Shown piece by piece: positions 23,896 through 31,435 of a stretch of 64,000 bases of DNA. Positions within the stretch are counted from its first letter, which is position 1. The number at the start of each line of letters is the position of its first letter. The stretch is from positions 1 to 64,000 of the forward strand of contig JAFGJV010000027.1 in the NCBI GenBank assembly GCA_016928955.1, given 5' to 3'. The notes beneath the pieces were generated by a model, which was not told where the DNA came from, did no database searches, and saw nothing but the letters and a program-made list of their open reading frames with translations. The translations under genes and the position numbers were made by a program. The DNA comes from Spirochaetales bacterium. GTDB taxonomy: Bacteria > Spirochaetota > Spirochaetia > Treponematales > UBA12059.

Positions 23896-25149
23896 ATGTC
23901 AAAGGTTGCGATCATCGGCGCGTACAACGGCAAGTTCGGGAACTTGGTCAAGCGCGACAAGGAAACGGGCCAGCTTACAGACCTGGCCAGCATATACGAC
24001 CTCATGCTGGAAGCGGGCCGGGGAGCCCTGGCAGACGCCGGGCTGGAAGCCGCCCAGGTGGGCGGCGTGTGGCTCGGCTCCTGCGCCCCTGGCATCTTTG
24101 CCGAGCAGGAACACCTGGCCGCCTTTGCCACCGAGATAGACCCGGAAGGCCTGCGTTTCAAGCGCATGACCCGCTGTGAGGACGCATGCGCGTCTGGCAC
24201 GGTGGCCCTGTACGACGCCCTGTACGCGGTGGAGGCCGGCCGCGTGGATGTGGCCCTGGTCCTGGGCGTGGAAAAAATGAACCTCTTGGACACCAAGGGC
24301 GTCACCCACGCCCTGGCCACCTGCTCCTACTGGCCCGAGGAGGGAGCGTCGGGCATGACCTTCCCGGGCCTGTTCGCCGAATACGCCAAGGGCTACCGCG
24401 ACCATTACGACATCAAGCCCGACGAGTTTGCCAGGATGCTGGCCAGCGCCGCCGCCCTCTGCTACCGCAACGGCATACAAAATCCTCTGGCCCATTTTGG
24501 CCCGGGCGGCCCGTCCGACAGGCTGGGGCTCACCAGTGCCGACGCCATCCTGGCCTTGCCGCCTGAAAAGAACCCCGTGATAGCCGATCCCCTGCGCCTC
24601 CACGACTGCTCCCTTGTCACTGACGGGGCGGCCGCCCTGGTCATCGCGCGCGCCGACCATCCGGCGGCCAAGCGCGGGCGCCCGGTATCCATAGCGGGCA
24701 TCGGGCACGCCAACGAGCGCATGGCCCTTTCCCGCAGGCGCAACCTGCACGAGCTCCAGGCCGCCAAGGAAGCCGCCCGGCAGGCATACGCCGAGGCCGG
24801 CGTGTCCGCGTCCGACCTTGACCTTGCCGAGGTGCACGACTGCTTTACCATCAACCAGCTCTTGTGCACCGAGGCTTTGGGCCTGGCCTCGGACGGGCGG
24901 GCCGGCCACGAATACATGGCAGGCCGCTTTGGCCCGGATGACCGCGTGGCCATCAACCTGTCCGGCGGCCTAAAAGCCAAGGGCCACCCGGTCGGGGCCA
25001 CGGGCGTGTCCATGCACGCCCTGGTGTACAAACAGCTGGTCGGCCAGCCCATAGGCCAGGCGCCCGGCAGGCAGCCGAGCGTGGGCGCCGTACTCAACGT
25101 GGGCGGCAGTTCGGTGACCAACTGCGTCACCGTGCTCCGCCGCGACTGA
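23896..25149 (+). CDS. SCP-x type thiolase / acetyl-CoA acetyltransferase
   Basis: The 417-aa protein starts at ATG 23896 after AAAAAGGAG. Thiolase features are the acylated Cys in TRCEDACASG near residue 97, His in EVHDCF near 322, and the glycine-rich GGLKAKGHPVGATG near 360. The pattern fits the SCP-x/archaeal-like thiolase group rather than the classic FadA type. It would cleave a beta-ketoacyl-CoA or condense acetyl-CoA units. No DUF35 partner is visible, although such thiolases often have one. It ends the rightward CoA-ester operon. Confidence 0.85.
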   Translation: MSKVAIIGAYNGKFGNLVKRDKETGQLTDLASIYDLMLEAGRGALADAGLEAAQVGGVWLGSCAPGIFAEQEHLAAFATEIDPEGLRFKRMTRCEDACASGTVALYDALYAVEAGRVDVALVLGVEKMNLLDTKGVTHALATCSYWPEEGASGMTFPGLFAEYAKGYRDHYDIKPDEFARMLASAAALCYRNGIQNPLAHFGPGGPSDRLGLTSADAILALPPEKNPVIADPLRLHDCSLVTDGAAALVIARADHPAAKRGRPVSIAGIGHANERMALSRRRNLHELQAAKEAARQAYAEAGVSASDLDLAEVHDCFTINQLLCTEALGLASDGRAGHEYMAGRFGPDDRVAINLSGGLKAKGHPVGATGVSMHALVYKQLVGQPIGQAPGRQPSVGAVLNVGGSSVTNCVTVLRRD

Positions 25150-25234
25150 AAAATCGCCCGGCCCTCCCCCGCGCGGCCTTTTGGTGTACAATGTGCCTGG
25201 TGGCGCGGAGTGCGCCGCACGCCGGGGAGGGTGC

Positions 25235-26296
25235 ATGGGGCAGAGCGTCAGCTTTGGAGAACGAGCGGGTCCTATGGGCCTCCCGGCATTGTGCGACCCG
25301 TCCAGGACCTTTTTTCTGGCCGACGAATTCACGCGACGCTTTATCCCAGAAGCTTTCAGCGCCTGCCCGGCGGCCATAGTGCCCCGCGGCGAGGCATGCA
25401 AGACCCTGGCCGTCCTCGATGGCGTGTACGCCGCCCTCCTGGACGCGGGCGCGGGGCGGGACTGGACCCTGGTTGCCGTGGGAGGCGGGTCGGTCAGCGA
25501 CCTTGGAGGCTTTGCTGCGGCCACCTGGAACCGTGGCATGGACCTGGGCCTGGCGCCCACCACCCTGCTGTCCATGGTCGACGCGTCGCTGGGCGGCAAA
25601 AACGGCGTGGACTACCGGGGCTTCAAGAACCTGGTCGGCACCGTCCACCTGCCCCGCTTTACCCTGATGGACATGGCCACCCTGGAAAGCCTGGACGCCC
25701 GCGAGCTGGCATCTGGCCTGGCAGAGATCATCAAGCACGCGGTCATAGACGGCCCTGTACACATGGAGCTGGTGGAGTCAGCCCTGGGCCCAAACGGGCG
25801 ACTCTCGCCGGCCGTGCTCAAACAGCTGGTCCAGGCGTCCGTGGAACTGAAACTCAGGATTACTGAAGCCGATCCTCTGGACCATGGCGAGCGGCTCAAG
25901 CTCAACCTGGGGCACAGCTTTGGCCACGCCCTGGAGGCCGCTACCGGCCTGCCCCACGGCTTGTGCGTTGCCGCCGGCATCATGACGGCGTTCCGTTTCG
26001 CTCTGGCGCGCCCGGCCCAGGACCGCCTGTCCCATACCCAGCGCGACGCCGACCGGACGGCGGCCCTGCTCAAGTCCGCCGGCCTGCCGCTCGGCATAAC
26101 CGAGCTGTGCTCGCTCGCCGGACCCGAGCGCGGAGGCCAGGCCGCCGTCCGCTCCGCGGCAGCCCGTGCCATGCTGTCCGACAAAAAGCGCCGCGGCGAC
26201 CAGCTACGTGCCGTCCTTCCCCTGGGCATAGGCAGCGTGAGCGTGGAGCCGGTGCCGGTCGGTGCCCTGGCCAGCTTCATAGAGGAGGCCCCATGA
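25235..26296 (+). CDS. aroB: 3-dehydroquinate synthase
   Basis: The 353-aa enzyme converts DAHP to 3-dehydroquinate in the shikimate pathway, using NAD and a divalent metal. Landmarks are GGGSVSDLGGFAAATWNRG, TTLLSMVDASLGGKNGVDY, LAEIIKHAVI (metal-binding Glu) and LNLGHSFGHALE (metal-binding His residues). The start at 25235 has GGGGAGG; an earlier in-frame start at 25181 adds non-homologous residues. TACAAT at 25187-25192 may be a -10 element. The stop overlaps the aroC start. Confidence 0.92.
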   Translation: MGQSVSFGERAGPMGLPALCDPSRTFFLADEFTRRFIPEAFSACPAAIVPRGEACKTLAVLDGVYAALLDAGAGRDWTLVAVGGGSVSDLGGFAAATWNRGMDLGLAPTTLLSMVDASLGGKNGVDYRGFKNLVGTVHLPRFTLMDMATLESLDARELASGLAEIIKHAVIDGPVHMELVESALGPNGRLSPAVLKQLVQASVELKLRITEADPLDHGERLKLNLGHSFGHALEAATGLPHGLCVAAGIMTAFRFALARPAQDRLSHTQRDADRTAALLKSAGLPLGITELCSLAGPERGGQAAVRSAAARAMLSDKKRRGDQLRAVLPLGIGSVSVEPVPVGALASFIEEAP

Positions 26297-27291
26297 ACGA
26301 CTTTGGCCGCCTGTTCCGCGTGACCCTGTACGGAGAGAGCCACGGGCCCGCCGTTGGCGTTATCCTGGACGGCGTCCCGCCCGGACTGTCCCTGGCGGAA
26401 GATGATTTCAGCGCCGACCTGGCAAGGCGCAGGGGCGGCCCGGCCGGCACCACGGCGCGCTCAGAGCCCGACCATCCGCGCATACGTTCCGGCCTGTACC
26501 ACGGGCACAGCACGGGCACGCCCCTGGCCATCGAGTTTGAAAACACGGACACCCGGCCAGGCGACTATGCCCAATTCGAGCGCTATCCCCGGCCAGGCCA
26601 CGCGGACCTGGCATCCCGCGCCCGCTACCGCGGCTGGGCCGACCCCCGTGGCTCGGGTCACTTTTCAGGCCGCCTGACGGTAGGCGTGGTGGCCGCCGGC
26701 GTGGTGGCCAAGAAACTCCTGCCAGGCGTATCGTTCCGGACCCTGGTCTTGGAAGCCGGCGGCCGTGCCGACGTGGCCGCGGCCATGCAGGAGGCGCAGG
26801 CGGCCGGCGACTCGGTGGGCTCTCTGGTGGAAATCCACGTGGACGGCCTGTCGTCCGGCCTGGGCGAACCCTACTGGGACGGCCTTGAAAGCCGCCTGGC
26901 CGCCGCCCTGTTCGCGGTGCCCGGCGTGCGTGGCGTGGAATTCGGAGACGGCTTCCGGGTGGCCGCCATGCGCGGCAGCGAGCACAATGATCCCATCCTA
27001 GACGCCGAGGGGCGTACGGAACGGAACGGCGCTGGAGGAATCAACGGGGGCGTCGGCAACGGCAACCAGGTGGTGGTTCGGGTCGCCTTCAAGCCGCCAT
27101 CGTCCATAGCCCTGCCGCAGGACACGGTGGACATGGATACCGGCCAGAGGGCGCGTGTTAGCGCCGCCGGACGGCACGACGCCTGCCTTGGCCCGCGGGG
27201 AGCCGTGGTCCTTGAGGCCGCATGCGCCATAGTCCTGGCCGACCTGGCCCTGGCAGCCCGCTGCCACGCCGCGCCCGAGAGCACGCCGTGA
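26293..27291 (+). CDS. aroC: chorismate synthase
   Basis: The 332-aa enzyme makes chorismate from EPSP using reduced FMN. It shows the family start FGRLFRVTLYGESHGPAVGVILDG, RRRGGP near the substrate site, RPGHADL, GSGHFSGRLT and the C-terminal GGINGGVGNGN. The protein is slightly shorter than the common 350-400 residues, mainly at the C-terminus. The start overlaps aroB (ATGA) and the stop overlaps the next gene (GTGA), so the three are translated together. Confidence 0.92.
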   Translation: MNDFGRLFRVTLYGESHGPAVGVILDGVPPGLSLAEDDFSADLARRRGGPAGTTARSEPDHPRIRSGLYHGHSTGTPLAIEFENTDTRPGDYAQFERYPRPGHADLASRARYRGWADPRGSGHFSGRLTVGVVAAGVVAKKLLPGVSFRTLVLEAGGRADVAAAMQEAQAAGDSVGSLVEIHVDGLSSGLGEPYWDGLESRLAAALFAVPGVRGVEFGDGFRVAAMRGSEHNDPILDAEGRTERNGAGGINGGVGNGNQVVVRVAFKPPSSIALPQDTVDMDTGQRARVSAAGRHDACLGPRGAVVLEAACAIVLADLALAARCHAAPESTP

Positions 27292-27785
27292 ACCTGGACA
27301 GCCTGCGCGCCCGCATAGACGAACTGGACAGCCGCCTCGTCGCCACCCTGGCAGAACGCCAGGCCCTTGCCCTGCTCACCGGCCGTTTCAAAAACGCCGT
27401 GCGGGATCCGGCGCGCGAGCGGGCCGTTTTGGACAGGCTTACAACCTTGGCGGAGGAACCCCTGGACGCCGGTTTCATTGAGGCCCTCTACGCGCTGATC
27501 ATGGGGCACAGCAGGAGCCTGCAGGAAACGGGCCGGGTCTGCGTCGGGTACGTGGGCCCGAGGGACCGGGCGCGCGCCGTCATGGCCGATCTGAGGCCGG
27601 AGGCGGTCCTTATCCCCGTGGCTGACGCGGACGAGGCCCTGGCCGAGCTGGATGAGGGCAAGCTGGACGGCGTCCTTGTGGTGAGTACGGAAGCGACCCT
27701 ATCCGCCCCGGGGACGACACGCGTCCTCCGCGGCCCAGCGGGCGCCTGGTCATTCTACCAGCGCTCGTCTTACGCTCCGGCCTGA
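27288..27785 (+). CDS. AroQ-type chorismate mutase with unknown C-terminal domain
   Basis: The 165-aa protein begins with GTG 27288 overlapping the aroC stop. Residues 1-85 form an all-helical AroQ chorismate mutase (LDSLRARIDELDSRLVATLAERQALA, then GRFKN, ending LYALIMGHSRSLQ). Residues 86-165 start with GYVGPRD, as prephenate dehydratase domains do (GxxGxxG-like), but the rest is too short for a dehydratase or an ACT domain. The last 16 bp overlap the convergent response-regulator gene. It converts chorismate to prephenate for Phe/Tyr; the tail may be a remnant or sensor. Confidence 0.75.
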   Translation: MNLDSLRARIDELDSRLVATLAERQALALLTGRFKNAVRDPARERAVLDRLTTLAEEPLDAGFIEALYALIMGHSRSLQETGRVCVGYVGPRDRARAVMADLRPEAVLIPVADADEALAELDEGKLDGVLVVSTEATLSAPGTTRVLRGPAGAWSFYQRSSYAPA

Positions 27786-28177
27786 CAGCCGTCCGCCACG
27801 GATTGGCGTATCAAAGACAGAAGCTCGGCCGAGCGCCAGGGTTTCCGGACGCAGGCCAGGACGCCGGCTTCCTTCACGACCCGGTCTATGGCTTCGTCGT
27901 CTGCCTGGCCGGTCACCATGATGAGGCCGACCTTGGGGTAGCGCCTGCGGAGGGCGATGAGGAATTCGTCGCCCCGCATGCCCGGCATGAGCCAGTCCGA
28001 CACGGCCACCCTGAGGAACAGACCCTCTCGCTCCAAATCCTCGATGATGGAGAACGCCTCAGCCGCGTTCAGGGCGGTTTCCACACGGACGCCGGGACCA
28101 AGGGCCAGGCGCAATTCCCGGGACAGGGCCAGGAGTATGATGGCTTCGTCGTCCACAAGCAGCACGGCTTCCTTCAC
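27770..28177 (-). CDS. single-domain response regulator
   Basis: The 135-aa receiver domain starts with GTG 28177, overlapping the histidine-kinase stop. It has the acidic pocket (LLVDDEA), the phosphoacceptor Asp in AVSDWLMPG, Thr in MVTGQAD and Lys in CVRKPW. There is no output domain, so it would act through protein contact, like CheY-type or relay receivers. It is co-translated with the kinase and overlaps the chorismate mutase gene tail to tail by 16 bp. Confidence 0.88.
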   Translation of the reverse strand: MKEAVLLVDDEAIILLALSRELRLALGPGVRVETALNAAEAFSIIEDLEREGLFLRVAVSDWLMPGMRGDEFLIALRRRYPKVGLIMVTGQADDEAIDRVVKEAGVLACVRKPWRSAELLSLIRQSVADGCQAGA

Positions 28178-30276
28178 GCTGGCGTTCCGTCCTTTTCCCG
28201 GCCCGAGGGAGCTTCGACAGCGGGCAGGCTGACTATGAAACTGGTCCTGCCGGCAGCGCTGGCGCACTGGATATCGCCACCCAACTCGGATACCAGGTTT
28301 CTGATCAAGGCCAGGGGCACGCTGCCCCGCTCGTATGCCTGAGCCCTGCCCATGGAATCATCCCACAGATTCTGCATTTTGTCGCTGGGCACCGGTGGCC
28401 CTGAGTCCTCTATCCTGACCACCACCCGCTCGCCGGAGCGCCTTGCCGCCAGGCTCAGGCTCCCCCGGTAGGTCATGACCTCAAGGGCGTTGGAAAGGAG
28501 GCTCATCCACACCCTCTGCAAGGCCTCGGGCCTGGCCCTGATCCACAGGTCGCCGGCCACCTTCAGGTCAAAGCTCACGCCTTTCTTGGTCCGTATGTAC
28601 AGAAGCGACACCGCCTCTTCCAGCGACACTGCCAGCTTGAGCGGCTTTTTTGACGACGGGTCCTCCGACAGGGTTTTTATCGACACCACCACAGCGTTGG
28701 CCTTGGCCATGGCCGCCCTGGCAACCTTGCACGACGCCACAATCTCGGCGGCCGACAGGCACGACAGAGCCGCGTCCGCGCCCTCCCCGCTCAAGGCGGC
28801 GCGTATGGTCCGGATAACGGGTTTGTCCGCGCGGCTGTACCCTATGTCGGCCAGCCTTGACGCGATATCGACGGCGGACAGGTCGGGCCTGATTCCCGAC
28901 AGCTCGCGCTCCAGAGCTGCGGTCACGGCCCTGCGTTCGGGTCCGGTGGCGGCCGATTCTGGCTCGTAAGCGTCCACAAGCCCCCGCAAGGCTGCCGCCG
29001 AGCCTGAAGCGTCCTTTGACCAGGGCCAGCCGCGTTCCACAAAGGACAGTATGTCCACGGCCGCCATGGACGCGGCTCCGGCGGCAGAATCGGCGGCGGC
29101 TATGGGGCTGTTGAGCTCGTGGGCCATGACCGACGCCATGGTGCCGCGGACAGCCCTGCGCTCGGATTCTACCAGGGCTTCCTGGGCGCGCTCCAGTTCC
29201 TCCAGGGTGGTGGCCAGCCGGACGTTCAGGGCCTCCAGGCGCTTGTTGTCAGCTTCTTTGGCGCGTATCCGGTTGGCGGCCGCCCGGGCCGCGTTCCGTA
29301 TGGCGGCCGTTTCCTTGAAGTGCATGCGCTGGCCCGGCTCACCGGACCGTTCTATGTCCAGCCCGGCGGCCTTGATATCCAGAAGGAGGAGCCTGCTTGA
29401 ACGCACGGCAAGGGTAAGCGACAGGGCTATGGTCAACGCCGCCACAAGGGACACGGGAGGGAAACTGCGTGCGATGCTGCGTTTCAACAGAGAGGCCGGC
29501 CGTTCCACAATGGCGTACCAGCCGGTCTCGGGTATGCGCACCGCCGTGACCACCACGGCGCCGGGATCCCGCGTAAAGCTGTAGGACGGAGCCTGGGGGT
29601 CTTCCAGACGCCTGGCCAGCAAGCCCTGGTCGGTCACGCGCCTGTCCACCATGTCGCTGTCCCGATGGACTATGTACGCCCCGCCCGAATCCGTCAGGGC
29701 TATGGTCGAGCGGCCGTCTTCCCAGAATTCGCCAAAGGTCTGGCCCACCCTGGCCGCCAGGCGCTCAAAGTCCAGCACGGCAACCACGTACCCATCTCTG
29801 GCGGGCAGGGCCATGGCCAGTTCCCGCCGTCCCTCGTCCAGACCGGCGTACACCGACGACCAGCGCGGCTCGCCGGCCGCCCGCACCTGCCGTATCAGCT
29901 CCAAGTTGGACAGGTCCGTGCCAACAATGGAGCGCGACTCTGGCCGGGCGTATATCACCACGGCGTCGCGGTTCAGGTACCACAGCGATTCCAGGTAGGT
30001 TGAGCTGTCCAGCGCCTGTCCCAGGATGGTCTCAGGCGGCGTGGGGTCGCGCCCCAGCGCGCGGGCCACCGATTCCAGCATGGGCACCGGTTCCCGTAGC
30101 ACGGCCCTGATGGTGGACGCGGCGACGGTGGACAGGGTCTCCGTCTCCTTGAGGGATTCGTCCCGGTCCACGCCGGCCAGGACGCCAAGCGACACCGCGT
30201 ATATGACAAAGCCGCTGGCCACCACGGTGGCCACAAGGGCTGCCATCATGCCGGATAGCGAACGCCGTCGTTTCAT
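28174..30276 (-). CDS. membrane sensor histidine kinase
   Basis: The 700-aa kinase starts at ATG 30276. A membrane segment (about 9-33) leads into an extracytoplasmic sensing domain of about 230 residues resembling Cache domains (SLWYLNRDAVVIYARPE, GYVVAVLDFERLAA, PETGWYAIVERP). A second membrane segment (about 268-292) and a coiled coil (KRLEALNVRLATTLEELERAQEAL) follow. The DHp histidine is in VMAHELNSPIA. The DHp is unusually long, with an insertion of about 140 residues, and ends in an HATPase domain (RVVVRIEDSGPPVPS). It is coupled to a Liv-like binding lipoprotein upstream and a receiver downstream. Confidence 0.85.
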   Translation of the reverse strand: MKRRRSLSGMMAALVATVVASGFVIYAVSLGVLAGVDRDESLKETETLSTVAASTIRAVLREPVPMLESVARALGRDPTPPETILGQALDSSTYLESLWYLNRDAVVIYARPESRSIVGTDLSNLELIRQVRAAGEPRWSSVYAGLDEGRRELAMALPARDGYVVAVLDFERLAARVGQTFGEFWEDGRSTIALTDSGGAYIVHRDSDMVDRRVTDQGLLARRLEDPQAPSYSFTRDPGAVVVTAVRIPETGWYAIVERPASLLKRSIARSFPPVSLVAALTIALSLTLAVRSSRLLLLDIKAAGLDIERSGEPGQRMHFKETAAIRNAARAAANRIRAKEADNKRLEALNVRLATTLEELERAQEALVESERRAVRGTMASVMAHELNSPIAAADSAAGAASMAAVDILSFVERGWPWSKDASGSAAALRGLVDAYEPESAATGPERRAVTAALERELSGIRPDLSAVDIASRLADIGYSRADKPVIRTIRAALSGEGADAALSCLSAAEIVASCKVARAAMAKANAVVVSIKTLSEDPSSKKPLKLAVSLEEAVSLLYIRTKKGVSFDLKVAGDLWIRARPEALQRVWMSLLSNALEVMTYRGSLSLAARRSGERVVVRIEDSGPPVPSDKMQNLWDDSMGRAQAYERGSVPLALIRNLVSELGGDIQCASAAGRTSFIVSLPAVEAPSGREKDGTPA

Positions 30277-30278
30277 GG

Positions 30279-31391
30279 TCAGCGCGCCGCTGAAAAGGAG
30301 CCGTCTTGTATGGTGATTACAAGCGACGACACGGTTGCGTCGCCTTCGGCGTCCAGGGTCACCGTTTCCTGGAGGCCCTTGAAGGAACCCAGGTCCAGGA
30401 GGGCCTTTTTGACGTCCGCGGGACTGTCCGAACGGGAGTGGGCCACGCCCTCGAACAGGAACCTGGCGCATTCGTAGCCGAAACAGCCGTACACGGCCGG
30501 AAGCCGCCCGTACACGGCTTCATAGTCGTACACAAACTTCCGGTACGTGGGCGCCTGGCTGTCGCGGTCAAAGAAGGTGGTCAGGTAAATTCGGTCGGAA
30601 AATGCGCCGGCGTAGGTGAGCAGGTTCTGGTCCTCCGACCAGGGCGACAGCAAGAGCCAGCCGCCGTAGCCCGCGCGTTCCAGGGCCTGCGCCAGCTTGG
30701 CCGCGTCCAGGCCATTGAGTACGGCAAAGCACGCGTCCGCGCCGGATGACGCGACCCACGCCGCCAGTCCGGCATGATCCATGCCCACGTCCACCACGCG
30801 CCTGTCCAAAAAACGTATGGACGGGGCCGCGCCCAAGAAGCCGGCGGCCATTGAGGACGCGTAGGCGGCGTTGCGCCTGTCCTCTATCACGGCAACCGAG
30901 CGCACGCCCAGAGTTTCGGCAAAGAGGCCCAAGGGGGCGCTGAAACGGTCCGACGACGACACAAAACGTATGAACGCGTCGTCACGGTCTTCCCACAGGG
31001 GAGAGCTGACCGTCTGGGACACGACCAAGGCGTTTTCGAGGGTGATCCAGTCCAGCACGCCCTCCGAGGCGCCGCTTGTGGTATTGAGGACGATAATACG
31101 TATGCCACGGGCCAGCAGTTCCTCCACCGCCCGGCGGCTTTCTTCCGGCGTGGCTGCGTCGTCTGCCACCACCGTCTCTATCAGCCTGCCGCCCACGCCC
31201 CCTGCCCGGTTGATTTCCGCCACCGCAAGGCCAAAGCCCTGGTGGCACTCTATGCCAACGGCTGCGGACGGGCCGGTCATGGGCCCAACAAAGCCCACCA
31301 CCAGGGGCGGCTTGGCGCATGACACGAGGGCGCAGGCCGCCATCGCGGCAAGAACCCCGAGAAAAACCTGCGCGGCGGAACGTTTATCCAT
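30279..31391 (-). CDS. Liv-like substrate-binding lipoprotein of a sensor operon
   Basis: The 370-aa protein has a lipoprotein signal peptide (LVSC lipobox at about residues 22-25) and a type I periplasmic binding fold: VVGFVGPMTGPSAAVGIE, INRAGGVGGRLIETV, and a C-terminal AVYGCFGYECARF. Such proteins bind amino acids or small acids. No permease is encoded beside it; instead the next two genes encode a sensor kinase and a receiver with ATGA-type overlap. It therefore probably presents a ligand to the kinase's outer domain rather than to a transporter. Confidence 0.82.
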   Translation of the reverse strand: MDKRSAAQVFLGVLAAMAACALVSCAKPPLVVGFVGPMTGPSAAVGIECHQGFGLAVAEINRAGGVGGRLIETVVADDAATPEESRRAVEELLARGIRIIVLNTTSGASEGVLDWITLENALVVSQTVSSPLWEDRDDAFIRFVSSSDRFSAPLGLFAETLGVRSVAVIEDRRNAAYASSMAAGFLGAAPSIRFLDRRVVDVGMDHAGLAAWVASSGADACFAVLNGLDAAKLAQALERAGYGGWLLLSPWSEDQNLLTYAGAFSDRIYLTTFFDRDSQAPTYRKFVYDYEAVYGRLPAVYGCFGYECARFLFEGVAHSRSDSPADVKKALLDLGSFKGLQETVTLDAEGDATVSSLVITIQDGSFSAAR

Positions 31392-31435
31392 ACCTTCAGT
31401 ACAGTCCCCGTCCCGCCGGAAGCAAGGAAACGGCG

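Noticed and set aside
27786-28342. Plus-strand frame of 179 codons (27803-28342) after chorismate mutase
   Set aside because: Opposite the response regulator, which has a complete receiver pattern on the minus strand.
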